Of a stretch of 64,000 nucleotides of DNA, positions 27,971 to 37,269 are shown one piece after another. How positions within the stretch are numbered: the first letter of the stretch is position 1; each line of letters begins with the position of its first letter. The DNA comes from Agathobacter rectalis ATCC 33656. Lineage in GTDB: Bacteria > Bacillota > Clostridia > Lachnospirales > Lachnospiraceae. A program made the position numbers and the translations under genes. The stretch lies in the NCBI RefSeq assembly GCF_000020605.1, contig NC_012781.1, positions 1,737,501-1,801,500 of the forward strand, in the 5' to 3' direction. The notes below the pieces were generated by a model. The model was given only the letters and a program-made list of their open reading frames with translations. It was not told where the DNA came from and did not search any database.

Positions 27971-29052
27971 TATGCATTCTCCTCCTCAAACTTCTTCATA
28001 AACTCTACAAGCTTCTCAACGCCCTCTTTTGGCATAGCATTGTAGATAGATGCTCTCATTCCGCCAACTGTACGGTGTCCCTTAAGGTTTACAAATCCGG
28101 CTGCAGTTGCCTCCTTTACAAACTTGGCATCAAGCTCTGCATCTCCTGTTACAAACGGAACATTCATGAGTGATCTGTCCTCTTTTCTTACTGTTCCCTT
28201 AAAGAGCTTGCTCTGATCAAGGAAATCGTAGAGAATCTTGGCCTTCTCCTCATTTCTCTCCTTCATAACTGAAAGACCGCCCATCTTCTTGAGCCATTTG
28301 AATACCTTGCCACAGATATAGATGCCGTAGCATGGTGGTGTATTGTAAAGAGAATCATTATCGGCCTGAGTCTTCCACTTGAGCATGGTTGGTGTGCCCG
28401 GTAGACAATCATCTGTGATAAGGTCCTCTCTGATAATTGCTATAACTACTCCGGCAGGTCCTACATTCTTCTGTACTCCGCCATAGATAACAGCATATTT
28501 TGATACATCTACAGGCTCTGATAAGAAGCATGAAGATACATCAGCTACAAGGTTCTTTCCCTTTGTGTTTGGAAGCTTCTTGTACTTTGTTCCGTAGATA
28601 GTATTGTTCTCGCAAATGTATACATAATCCATATCATCTGTGATTGGTAAATCCGAGCAGTCAGGTATGTATGAGAAGGTCTCATCTGCAGACGAAGCAA
28701 GCTCTACGGCGTCTCCGTAAATCTTAGCCTCGGCAAACGCCTTTTTAGCCCACTGACCTGTGATAATGTATCCTGCTTTTTTATTTTTCATAAGGTTCAT
28801 CGGTACCTCAGCGAAGAACTGTGAAGCACCACCCTGAAGGAAAAGTACCTTGTAATTGTCAGGTATATTCATAAGCTCGCGGAGATCCTTCTCGGCATCC
28901 TTGATAATGTCATCAAACCATTTAGATCTGTGGCTCATCTCCATAACCGACATTCCGCTTCCCTTATAATCCATCATCTCTGCTGCTGCTTCCTGCAATA
29001 CCTCCTCAGGTAAAACTGCAGGTCCTGCTGAAAAATTGTAAACTCTACTCAC
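27970..29052 (-). CDS. serC: Phosphoserine aminotransferase
   Basis: 360 residues, the family norm. It transfers the amino group of glutamate to 3-phosphohydroxypyruvate using PLP. The protein starts VSRVYNFSAGPAVLPEEVL; other markers are MSHRSKW, FLQGGASQFF and the PLP-lysine segment IYGGVQKNVGPAGV near residue 192. The start is a GTG at 29052 because AAGGAGG lies eight bases before it; the frame stays open 40 codons further into ilvB, but those residues are not family-like. Only one base separates it from the ilvB stop, so the genes are translationally coupled. Confidence 0.95.
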   Translation of the reverse strand: MSRVYNFSAGPAVLPEEVLQEAAAEMMDYKGSGMSVMEMSHRSKWFDDIIKDAEKDLRELMNIPDNYKVLFLQGGASQFFAEVPMNLMKNKKAGYIITGQWAKKAFAEAKIYGDAVELASSADETFSYIPDCSDLPITDDMDYVYICENNTIYGTKYKKLPNTKGKNLVADVSSCFLSEPVDVSKYAVIYGGVQKNVGPAGVVIAIIREDLITDDCLPGTPTMLKWKTQADNDSLYNTPPCYGIYICGKVFKWLKKMGGLSVMKERNEEKAKILYDFLDQSKLFKGTVRKEDRSLMNVPFVTGDAELDAKFVKEATAAGFVNLKGHRTVGGMRASIYNAMPKEGVEKLVEFMKKFEEENA

Positions 29053-29053
29053 T

Positions 29054-30742
29054 CTAATTTCCTCCTTGTGTCGCATTGTAGTCCTCTTCATCGAAAGACT
29101 CGTTGATAGGCTTGCCCGGTGCAACCATAGGCCATACCTTGTCATCTGAATCAATGATACAATCGATGACAAACGGTGTCTTGCTCTTTAAGGCATCTGC
29201 AAATGCTTTTTCAAATTCTTCCTGGGTCTTAACACGTCGTGCGGTGGCTCCCATTGCTTCTGAAAGCTTTACATAATCCACCCCATCATCGAGTACGGTT
29301 GCCGAGTAATGCTTCTCATAAAAAAGAGTCTGCCACTGGCGTACCATTCCAAGTACATGGTTGTTTATTATAACCTCGATAAGAGGAAGCTTTTCTCTTG
29401 AAGCTGTTGCAAGCTCGTTCATGTTCATTCTGAAGCATCCGTCACCTGCAATGTTGACTACAGTCCTGTCAGGATTAGCTGTCTGGGCACCGATTGCAGC
29501 ACCGAGACCGTATCCCATGGTACCAAGACCTCCTGATGTAAGAAGAGTTCTCGGCTTGCTGTATTTGTAATACTGGGCTGCCCACATCTGATGCTGACCG
29601 ACCTCAGTAACCATTATAGCATTTCCTTTTGTCATTTCATAGATTTTTTCAATAACAAATGGTCCGCTAAGTCCTTCTTTGTGATATGTAAGAGGAAAAG
29701 TCTTTGCATATGCAAGCACATGCTCAACCCATGAATTGTGGTCAAGCTGTGTGAGCTTTTTGTTGATGCGTGTAAGTATTTCCTTCACATCGCCTATAAC
29801 ACTCGATGTAACACGGATATTTTTATTAATCTCTGCTGCATCTACATCAAACTGTAATATCTTGGCCTGGTCTGCAAACTTTTTAGGATTGCCAAGCACT
29901 CTGTCCGAAAAACGTGTACCAATCGCAATCAAAAGGTCGCACTCTGAAACTCCAAGGTTTGAGGTCTTTGTGCCATGCATACCAAGCATGCCTGTGTAGT
30001 TATCACTTGTGCCATCATATGCACCCTTGCCCATGAGCGTATCGCAAACAGGTGCATTCACCTTGTCTACAAATTCCTTAAGCTCTTTGCTTGCTCCGGA
30101 GAGAACCACTCCGCCTCCTACAAATATATATGGCTTTTTGGATGCTTTTATGAGTTCAATTGCATTATCAATGTCACTGTCTGTAATTGTTTCTGTCACA
30201 CGCTCAGGAAGCTTGATTTCCTGCCTGGTGTACTCTACCAGATCTGCCGTAACATTCTTTGGAATATCCACAAGCACAGGACCCGGTCTGCCTTTTCTTG
30301 CTATATCGAAGGCTCTGCGTATTGTATCTGCAAGCTTCTCTACATCCTTTACAATAAAGCTGTATTTGGTTACAGGCGTTGTAATTCCGGCAATATCTAT
30401 CTCCTGAAAGCTGTCCTTTCCAAGTAACGAGACTCCGACATTACATGTGATTGCGACGATTGGAATCGAATCCATGTATGCTGTCGAAATTCCTGTGACC
30501 AGATTTGTCGCCCCCGGTCCGCTTGTAGCCAGACAGACGCCAACCTTTCCGGTGCTTCTCGCATAGCCGTCGGCCGCATGGCTTGCTCCCTGCTCATGTG
30601 AGGTCAGCACATGCTTAATCTCCGGATGCTTGTAGAGCTCGTCATAGACATTAAGGATGGCTCCTCCCGGATAACCGAATACTGTGTCAACACCCTGTTC
30701 TTTTAAGCATTCTATAATAACCTGTGATCCTGTTAACTGCAT
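29054..30742 (-). CDS. ilvB: Acetolactate synthase large subunit
   Basis: 562 residues. A TPP- and FAD-dependent enzyme that makes acetolactate or acetohydroxybutyrate, the first common step of branched-chain amino acid synthesis. The N-terminus reads DTVFGYPGGAILNVYDELY; the activating Glu lies in HEQGASHAADGYARSTGKVG; the TPP/Mg site is GDGCFRMNMNELATA, then NNHVLGMVRQWQ. Sequence and neighbours point to the anabolic enzyme, not catabolic AlsS. No small regulatory subunit (ilvN) gene lies next to it. GAGG lies before the ATG. It is followed directly by serC and serA. Confidence 0.95.
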   Translation of the reverse strand: MQLTGSQVIIECLKEQGVDTVFGYPGGAILNVYDELYKHPEIKHVLTSHEQGASHAADGYARSTGKVGVCLATSGPGATNLVTGISTAYMDSIPIVAITCNVGVSLLGKDSFQEIDIAGITTPVTKYSFIVKDVEKLADTIRRAFDIARKGRPGPVLVDIPKNVTADLVEYTRQEIKLPERVTETITDSDIDNAIELIKASKKPYIFVGGGVVLSGASKELKEFVDKVNAPVCDTLMGKGAYDGTSDNYTGMLGMHGTKTSNLGVSECDLLIAIGTRFSDRVLGNPKKFADQAKILQFDVDAAEINKNIRVTSSVIGDVKEILTRINKKLTQLDHNSWVEHVLAYAKTFPLTYHKEGLSGPFVIEKIYEMTKGNAIMVTEVGQHQMWAAQYYKYSKPRTLLTSGGLGTMGYGLGAAIGAQTANPDRTVVNIAGDGCFRMNMNELATASREKLPLIEVIINNHVLGMVRQWQTLFYEKHYSATVLDDGVDYVKLSEAMGATARRVKTQEEFEKAFADALKSKTPFVIDCIIDSDDKVWPMVAPGKPINESFDEEDYNATQGGN

Positions 30743-30827
30743 CTTGTATTCCTCTTTTTCTTATACGAATCCTTTACGATAATAGGTGAAAGCCTTATTC
30801 GTACTGAATTTTCTATCAAAATTTATA

Positions 30828-32507
30828 CTACGCGTTCTGCTCGCCCGGAAGTGCAAGGATGGCTCCTCTGTTTCCTGATGTAACAAGTGCTGCGTATCTC
30901 TTCAAATAGCCTGTTGTAACCTTCGGCTCCCTTGGCTGCCACTTTGCCTTACGCTCAGCAAGCACCTCGTCTGACACATCGAGCTCAAGCTTCATGTTTG
31001 GAATATCAATCTTTATGATATCTCCCTCTTCAACCAGGGCAATCGGTCCGCCTACTGCGGCCTCAGGTGAAACATGACCTATTGAAGCTCCTCTTGAAGC
31101 TCCTGAAAAACGTCCGTCTGTGATGAGTGCTACAGAGCTTCCAAGTCCCATTCCGGCAATAGCGGATGTAGGGTTAAGCATCTCTCTCATTCCAGGGCCG
31201 CCCTTTGGTCCCTCGTATCTGATGACAACTACATCACCCTCTACGATCTTGCCGCCCTTTATTGCTGCAATTGCATCCTCCTCGCAGTCAAATACTCTTG
31301 CAGGGCCTTCATGAACCATCATCTCATCGACAACTGCTGAACGCTTTACTACAGAGCCGTCCGGAGCCAGATTTCCTTTAAGCACTGCCAGTCCTCCGGT
31401 CTTTGAATATGGATTGTCTACCGGTCTGATGACCTCAGGGTCTCTATTGACTGCATTCTTTATATTCTCTCCAACTGTCTTTCCTGTAACAGTCATACAA
31501 TCTGTATTTAAAAGTCCGATATCAGCAAGCTCTTTCATGACAGCCCACACACCGCCGGCCTCGTTTAAGTCCTCCATATATGTAGGGCCTGCCGGGGCAA
31601 GGTGGCAGAGATTTGGTGTCCTCTCACTGATTGGATTTGCAAAGCTGATATCAAAATCAAAGCCTATCTCATGAGCGATAGCCGGAAGATGAAGCATAGA
31701 GTTTGTAGAGCAGCCGAGTGCCATATCAACTGTGAGTGCGTTCATTATTGCATCCTTTGTGATGATATCTCTCGCCTTGATGCCCTTGTTGTACATATCC
31801 ATAACAGCCATTCCGGCATGCTTTGCAAGACGTATACGCTCTGAATATACAGCAGGTATTGTTCCGTTTCCGCGAAGTCCCATACCAAGTGCCTCTGTAA
31901 GACAGTTCATAGAGTTGGCTGTGTACATTCCCGAACATGAACCACAGGTAGGACATACCTTGTTCTCATACTCACATACATCATCCTCAGTCATAGTACC
32001 GGCAGCGTATGAGCCGACAGCCTCAAACATCGATGAAAGACTTCTCTTTCTGCCCTTTACGTGGCCTGCGAGCATTGGTCCGCCTGATACAAATACTGTA
32101 GGCAGATTAAGACGTGCAGCCGCCATCAGAAGTCCCGGCACGTTCTTGTCACAGTTTGGGACCATTACAAGTGCATCAAACTGATGAGCGATTGCCATAC
32201 ACTCTGTAGAATCTGCAATCAGATCTCTTGTGACAAGGGAATATTTCATACCCACATGTCCCATTGCAATACCATCGCAGACTGCGATTGCAGGAAATAC
32301 TACAGGCACTCCTCCTGCCTCTGCAACTCCAAGCTTTACAGCCTCAACGATTTTGTCTATATTCATATGGCCCGGAACAATCTCATTGAATGAGCTTACG
32401 ATTCCTACCATAGGCTTTTTCATTTCCTCCGGTGTAAAACCAAGAGCATTAAATAAACTTCTTGCCGGTGCCTGCTGCATTCCGGCTCTTGCGTTATCAC
32501 TTATCAT
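30828..32507 (-). CDS. ilvD: Dihydroxy-acid dehydratase
   Basis: 559 residues. It removes water from dihydroxy-acids to give the keto acids that precede valine and isoleucine; the enzyme carries an iron-sulfur cluster. Cluster ligands are visible in [18 protein letters not shown] and [24 protein letters not shown]. The C-terminus has [35 protein letters not shown], a family signature. AAGGAGATAAA precedes the ATG. It lies 86 bases before ilvB and 115 bases after leuB, in the same orientation. Confidence 0.97.
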   Translation of the reverse strand: MISDNARAGMQQAPARSLFNALGFTPEEMKKPMVGIVSSFNEIVPGHMNIDKIVEAVKLGVAEAGGVPVVFPAIAVCDGIAMGHVGMKYSLVTRDLIADSTECMAIAHQFDALVMVPNCDKNVPGLLMAAARLNLPTVFVSGGPMLAGHVKGRKRSLSSMFEAVGSYAAGTMTEDDVCEYENKVCPTCGSCSGMYTANSMNCLTEALGMGLRGNGTIPAVYSERIRLAKHAGMAVMDMYNKGIKARDIITKDAIMNALTVDMALGCSTNSMLHLPAIAHEIGFDFDISFANPISERTPNLCHLAPAGPTYMEDLNEAGGVWAVMKELADIGLLNTDCMTVTGKTVGENIKNAVNRDPEVIRPVDNPYSKTGGLAVLKGNLAPDGSVVKRSAVVDEMMVHEGPARVFDCEEDAIAAIKGGKIVEGDVVVIRYEGPKGGPGMREMLNPTSAIAGMGLGSSVALITDGRFSGASRGASIGHVSPEAAVGGPIALVEEGDIIKIDIPNMKLELDVSDEVLAERKAKWQPREPKVTTGYLKRYAALVTSGNRGAILALPGEQNA

Positions 32508-32621
32508 ATTTTATCTCCTTATTTATCTCCGACTATTTCTTTGAGTGCTTCATCATTACTACTGTATACTCAACGATCTGCTTATCTATAACCTGTTAGC
32601 TGTCTATTATAGGTCATGCAG

Positions 32622-33722
32622 CTACACACGTTCTGCGATGAGATCCCCCATCTGTGCTGTGCCTACCTGTGTGATACCCTCTGTAGTCTCCCCCGGCTGT
32701 GGCATGATGTCGATTGTCCTATAGCCCTCCTTAAGTACCTGCTTTACAGCATCCTCGATTGCCTGTGCTTCCTTGTCCAGATCAAATGAATAGCGAAGCA
32801 TCATGGCTGCTGAAAGGATTGTTGCGATAGGGTTTGCAATGCCCTTTCCTGCGATATCAGGAGCAGATCCGCCACTTGGCTCGTAAAGTCCGAACTTTGT
32901 ATCGTTAAGGCTTGCTGATGAAAGCATACCGATTGAGCCTGTCACCATACTTGCTTCATCTGATAAAATATCGCCAAACATATTCTCTGTGAGGATAACA
33001 TCAAACTGCTTAGGATCCTTCACAAGCTGCATTGCACAGTTATCAACAAGCATATGCTCGTATGTAACCTCCGGATAATCCTTTGCGACCTCCTCGACGA
33101 TCTTTCTCCATAATCTGGAAGAATCAAGCACATTTGCCTTGTCTACGGATGTGACCTTTTTCCTTCTCTTCATGGCTATATCGAAGCCTCGCTTTGCGAT
33201 TCTTCTGATTTCATTCTCATTGTATGTCAGTGTATCTGTGGCTGTAACAACTCCGTCCACCTCTTTTGTCTCTCTGGCTCCGAAGTAAAGACCTCCTGTA
33301 AGCTCACGCATAATCATCATATCAAAGCCGTCTCCGATGATATCGGCGCGGAGCGGGCATGCTGCAGCAAGCTCCTTGTACAGGTATGCCGGTCTAAGAT
33401 TTGCAAACAGATTGAGCGACTTTCTAAGCTTTAAAAGTCCTGCCTCCGGACGAAGCTCAGGGGCCAGCTTGTACCATGGTGATGTGGCTGTGTTGCCACC
33501 GATAGAACCCATCAGCACCGCATCTGAATCAAGCGCAGTCGCAATAGCCTCATCTGTAAGAGGAACACCTGTAGCATCAATTGAGCAGCCACCCATAAGG
33601 ATGTCTGTGTAGTTGAAGCTGTGTCCATACTTGTCTGCTATTTTGTCCAATACCTTTTTTGCCTCAGTGACTATCTCCGGTCCGATTCCGTCTCCGGAAA
33701 TTACACCAACTTTATATTCCAT
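32622..33722 (-). CDS. leuB: 3-isopropylmalate dehydrogenase
   Basis: 366 residues. It oxidises and decarboxylates 3-isopropylmalate with NAD+ in leucine synthesis. Family markers: GDGIGPEIVTEAKKVL near the N-terminus, LLKLRKSLNLFANLRPA (substrate Arg residues), MIMRELTGGLYFG, and the metal-site stretch NMFGDILSDEASMVTGSIGMLSSASL. C-terminal GSAPDIAGKGIANPIATILSAAMMLR is also typical. AAGAGGTAAG precedes the ATG. It heads the amino acid biosynthesis run and has its own promoter. leuA, leuC and leuD are not in the window. Confidence 0.96.
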   Translation of the reverse strand: MEYKVGVISGDGIGPEIVTEAKKVLDKIADKYGHSFNYTDILMGGCSIDATGVPLTDEAIATALDSDAVLMGSIGGNTATSPWYKLAPELRPEAGLLKLRKSLNLFANLRPAYLYKELAAACPLRADIIGDGFDMMIMRELTGGLYFGARETKEVDGVVTATDTLTYNENEIRRIAKRGFDIAMKRRKKVTSVDKANVLDSSRLWRKIVEEVAKDYPEVTYEHMLVDNCAMQLVKDPKQFDVILTENMFGDILSDEASMVTGSIGMLSSASLNDTKFGLYEPSGGSAPDIAGKGIANPIATILSAAMMLRYSFDLDKEAQAIEDAVKQVLKEGYRTIDIMPQPGETTEGITQVGTAQMGDLIAERV

Positions 33723-33819
33723 AATTTCTTACCTCTTTTACATAAAAATACATATTCTTATATTAAAGCATTAAAGTAGTTATTTCAATATGCCGGGATA
33801 TTTTACTTTTTCATGCAAT

Positions 33820-33838
33820 TTATAACTGCAGCTTATAA
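33820..33838. promoter_or_regulatory. Near-palindrome at the leuB transcription start
   Basis: TTATAACTGCAGCTTATAA is almost self-complementary and partly repeated next to it (AATAACTGCA). It lies just downstream of the leuB -10 box and could be a repressor site. The ~120-base leader is too short for a T-box. Confidence 0.35.
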
Positions 33839-33850
33839 TAACTGCATACT

Positions 33851-33879
33851 ATAATAACAGTTTTTTATTATTATTGCAA
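33851..33879 (-). promoter_or_regulatory. Promoter of leuB
   Basis: On the minus strand TTGCAA (33874-33879), 17 bases, then TATTAT (33851-33856). Confidence 0.6.
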
Positions 33880-33896
33880 GAGATGCGGATAATAAG

Positions 33897-33922
33897 AAAA
33901 CCGCCACTTATGTGACGGCTTT
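33897..33922 (-). terminator. Terminator of yajC
   Basis: AAAGCCGTCAC pairs with GTGGCGGTTTT (two G-T pairs) around ATAA, with TTTTCTT as tail on the minus strand, just after the yajC stop. It separates yajC from leuB. Confidence 0.8.
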
Positions 33923-33933
33923 ACAAATGTGCA

Positions 33934-34245
33934 TTATTTAGCTGAATCCTCTGCTTTCTCAAGGTCAGCGATAGCTGCCTTCTGCATTGGAATACGGCAG
34001 TTCTTGTTGTTACCAAACTCAACGATTACAGTATCGTCCTCGATATCGATAACTGTTCCGTAGAATCCACTTGTTGTAAGAACTGTGTCTCCTGTTGCAA
34101 CCTCATTAAGCATAAGCTCCTTTTTCTTCTGCTCCTTCTTCTGTGGACGGATCATAAGAAAATACATAACTGCGAAAAGTACTACTAACCAGACAATCAT
34201 TCCAATTGTTCCTGCTGCCTGACCGTTTGCTAAAATTGATGTCAT
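33934..34245 (-). CDS. yajC: Preprotein translocase subunit YajC
   Basis: 103 residues. An accessory protein of the Sec translocon. It has one membrane helix (GMIVWLVVLFAVMYFLMI) followed by the signature RPQKKEQKKKELML and a small soluble domain (VATGDTVLTTSGFYGTVIDIEDDTVIVEFG). The ATG at 34245 is preferred over a TTG one codon earlier, because TAGGAGGA lies seven bases before it. It follows tgt in the usual Firmicute order but has its own promoter with a palindrome in the spacer. Confidence 0.95.
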   Translation of the reverse strand: MTSILANGQAAGTIGMIVWLVVLFAVMYFLMIRPQKKEQKKKELMLNEVATGDTVLTTSGFYGTVIDIEDDTVIVEFGNNKNCRIPMQKAAIADLEKAEDSAK

Positions 34246-34297
34246 CAATTGTTCCTCCTAAATATTCTATAATTGATGTGTTCTAAGCACTATTACC

Positions 34298-34326
34298 ATA
34301 ATACACGTTAAACGTGCTAACGGCAA
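34298..34326 (-). promoter_or_regulatory. yajC promoter with palindromic spacer
   Basis: On the minus strand TTGCCG (34321-34326), 17 bases, then TATTAT (34298-34303). The spacer contains the palindrome CACGTTTAACGTG (34304-34316), positioned where a repressor or spacer-binding regulator would sit. Confidence 0.55.
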
Positions 34327-34365
34327 GGATTTTTTATCATTTTCGAGATTTTTTATATTTATCTG

Positions 34366-35508
34366 CTAGCTCTGCTCTCCCTGTGTCATTCCATAGAGCT
34401 TTTCAGCCTTGTATGAGGCAAAACGACCTGCATCAAGCGAATCCCTTATCTCCTCCATCATGTTGTTGTAGAAATACAAATTATGGAGCACGCACAGTCT
34501 CATTCCGAGCATCTCCTTTGCCTTTAAAAGATGCCTGATATATGCACGCGAATATGTGCGGCAGGCAGGACAGTTACAGCCCTCCTCAATAGGACGCATA
34601 TCCTTCTGATACTTCTGGTTGAACAGATTAAGCTTGCCGTGATTCGTGTATACATGTCCGTGACGGCCGTTTCTGCTTGGGTATACACAGTCAAAGAAGT
34701 CGATTCCTCTCTCTACGCCCTCAAGTATATTGGCAGGAGTTCCTACTCCCATCAGGTATGTAGGCTTATTAACAGGCAGATGAGGCACTGTTTCATCAAG
34801 AATATGGTACATCTCCTCATGGCTCTCTCCTACCGCCAGTCCGCCGACAGCATATCCATCCAGCTCAAGCTCAGAAATGCGCTTTGCATGGTCAATTCTT
34901 ATATCATCATAAATAGCTCCCTGATTGATGCCGAATAAAAGCTGCTCCTTGTTGATAGTATCCGGTAAGCTGTTTAAGCGTGCCATCTCCTTTTTGCACC
35001 TCTCAAGCCAGCGCGCGGTCCTGTTTACAGAGTTTGTCACATACTGTCTGTCTGCAACACTCGATGGGCACTCGTCAAACGCCATAGCTATCGTGGAGCC
35101 GAGGTTTGACTGTATCTGCATGCTCTCCTCAGGTCCCATAAATATCTTGGCACCGTCAATATGCGAGTTGAAGTACACACCCTCCTCCTTTATTTTGCGA
35201 AGACCTGCCAGTGAAAACACCTGGAATCCGCCGGAATCTGTAAGGATTGGTCTGTCCCACACCATGAATTTGTGCAGTCCGCCAAGCTCTTTAATGATTT
35301 TGTCTCCGGTTCTTACATGCAGGTGATATGTATTTGACAGCTCAACCTGACACTTTATCTCCTTTAAATCGTCCGTAGAGACAGCGCCCTTTATCGCACC
35401 TACTGTTCCTACATTCATAAATACAGGTGTCTGTATATCTCCATGCACAGTATGGAATGTACCTCTCTTGGCACGTCCCTCTTGTTTTAGTAACTCATAT
35501 TTAGCCAT
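34366..35508 (-). CDS. tgt: tRNA-guanine transglycosylase (queuine tRNA-ribosyltransferase)
   Basis: 380 residues. It swaps guanine 34 of GUN-anticodon tRNAs for the queuosine precursor. Active-site segments are visible: LTDSGGFQVFSLAGLRK with the catalytic Asp near residue 90, GGLAVGESHEEM, and DCVYPSRNGRHGH with the second Asp. The zinc site is CNCPACRTYSRAYIRHLLKAKE, then a C-terminal His (LHNLYFY). CAGGAG lies upstream of the ATG. No queuosine biosynthesis or queA gene is nearby in the window. Confidence 0.97.
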   Translation of the reverse strand: MAKYELLKQEGRAKRGTFHTVHGDIQTPVFMNVGTVGAIKGAVSTDDLKEIKCQVELSNTYHLHVRTGDKIIKELGGLHKFMVWDRPILTDSGGFQVFSLAGLRKIKEEGVYFNSHIDGAKIFMGPEESMQIQSNLGSTIAMAFDECPSSVADRQYVTNSVNRTARWLERCKKEMARLNSLPDTINKEQLLFGINQGAIYDDIRIDHAKRISELELDGYAVGGLAVGESHEEMYHILDETVPHLPVNKPTYLMGVGTPANILEGVERGIDFFDCVYPSRNGRHGHVYTNHGKLNLFNQKYQKDMRPIEEGCNCPACRTYSRAYIRHLLKAKEMLGMRLCVLHNLYFYNNMMEEIRDSLDAGRFASYKAEKLYGMTQGEQS

Positions 35509-35534
35509 ATTTTCGTTTAATTCTCCTGTTTCTT

Positions 35535-35834
<300 letters not shown>

Positions 35835-35942
35835 TTAATCACATAATTATACACAAACATAGTTCGAAAGTTATCTAAATAAAATAATATCATAGTTTTC
35901 TTGACTATTCAACTTGCTATTAATTATAATGTATTTATTATC

Positions 35943-36033
35943 GTAACTATTCGAGTCACATTGAAAACCAAAAATGCTGTTTACATGCAAGCATGATGTA
36001 TCATTTTTTGTTCTCAGAGGTTTAAATAGTTAC
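35943..36033. repeat. 91-bp element with 9-bp terminal inverted repeats before aroC
   Basis: GTAACTATT (35943-35951) and its exact complement (36025-36033) bound a 91-base segment ending about 25 bases before the aroC start. The ends match the GAATAGTTAC arm of the palindrome before glyS. Confidence 0.6.
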
Positions 36034-36058
36034 CCATTATTATAATAAGGAGACCATC

Positions 36059-37162
36059 ATGGCAGGTTCATCATACGGAAATATTTTTAAGGTAACAACA
36101 TGGGGAGAATCACACGGAAAGGGCTTAGGTGTCGTTGTGGACGGCGTTCCTGCGGGGCTTGAGCTGTGTGAGGAGGATATTCAGATATTCTTAAACAGAA
36201 GAAAGCCGGGACAGTCCAAGTTCACTACTCCACGCAAGGAGGATGATACGGTTGAAATTCTCTCCGGTGTGTTTGAGGGAAAGACTACAGGTACACCTGT
36301 TTCTATGGTTGTGTGGAATAAAAACCAGAAATCAAAGGATTACAGTGAGATTGCTTCATACTATCGTCCGGGACATGCTGACTTTTGCTTTGATGAGAAA
36401 TACGGCTTCAGAGACTACAGAGGCGGAGGTCGTTCTTCGGGACGCGAGACAATAGGCCGTGTTGCAGCAGGTGCTATCGCTGTAAAGATGCTCTCGAGCC
36501 TTGGCATAAAATTTCTTACATACACCAGATCAATAGGTCCTGTTACAATTAATGAGGTTAATTTTGATGCCCATGAGATTTACAACAATTCACTTTATAT
36601 GCCTGATTCCGATGCAGCACAAAAGGCTTCTGAATATCTGGATGAATGCCTTAAATCACTCAATTCCTCAGGCGGTGTGTGTGAATGTGTAATCACAGGT
36701 CTTCCTGTCGGGCTCGGTGATCCTGTATTCGAGAAAATTGATGCCAATCTGGCAAAAGCTATTATGTCTATCGGAGCTGTAAAGGGCTTCGAAATCGGCG
36801 ATGGCTTTGATGCAGCAAAGGCAACCGGACTTACAAACAATGATGCCTTTATTATGATGGATGGCGCTGTTTCAAAAGAGACAAATCACTCCGGTGGTAC
36901 TCTCGGCGGCATGACAGACGGCTCACCGCTTATTTTCAGAGCTGCCATAAAGCCTACTCCTTCAATCGCAGCTACACAGCACACTGTAAATAAATCCGGT
37001 GAAGATATAGAGATTTCCATCAAGGGACGTCATGACCCGATTATCGTGCCACGTGCTGTTGTTGTTGTTGAAGCTATGGCTGCAATTACTATTGCGGATG
37101 CACTGCTTATGAATATGGGGGCACGCATGGACCGCATCACAGATTTTTATAAAAAATTATAA
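36059..37162 (+). CDS. aroC: Chorismate synthase
   Basis: 367 residues. It makes chorismate from EPSP using reduced FMN, the last step of the shikimate pathway. Signatures: WGESHGKGLGVVVDGVPAGL at the N-terminus, [29 protein letters not shown] in the middle, and the C-terminal GGTLGGMTDGSPLIFRAAIKPTPSI. AAGGAG lies 7-8 bases before the ATG. It is the only plus-strand housekeeping gene in this part, alone between the palindromic repeat and its terminator. Confidence 0.97.
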   Translation: MAGSSYGNIFKVTTWGESHGKGLGVVVDGVPAGLELCEEDIQIFLNRRKPGQSKFTTPRKEDDTVEILSGVFEGKTTGTPVSMVVWNKNQKSKDYSEIASYYRPGHADFCFDEKYGFRDYRGGGRSSGRETIGRVAAGAIAVKMLSSLGIKFLTYTRSIGPVTINEVNFDAHEIYNNSLYMPDSDAAQKASEYLDECLKSLNSSGGVCECVITGLPVGLGDPVFEKIDANLAKAIMSIGAVKGFEIGDGFDAAKATGLTNNDAFIMMDGAVSKETNHSGGTLGGMTDGSPLIFRAAIKPTPSIAATQHTVNKSGEDIEISIKGRHDPIIVPRAVVVVEAMAAITIADALLMNMGARMDRITDFYKKL

Positions 37163-37176
37163 CTTTGTCCTATAGT

Positions 37177-37214
37177 AAAAAGCATCTATCCGGTTTTCCA
37201 GACAGATGCTTTTT
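37177..37214 (+). terminator. Bidirectional terminator after aroC
   Basis: AAAAAGCATCT (37177-37187) pairs with AGATGCTTTTT (37204-37214). The complementary strand also ends in a T-run, so it can serve the convergent permease gene (ending at 37270) as well. Confidence 0.8.
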
Positions 37215-37269
37215 ATCTATTTCATTGGAACAATCTGTAATGTTTTTCCTAGTGAATTCAAAATATATT

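Noticed and set aside
33833-33847. Tiny possible leader peptide (MQLL) with two Leu codons near the leuB start site
   Set aside because: It would begin at about the first transcribed base, has no ribosome site, is four residues long and is not followed by an attenuator.
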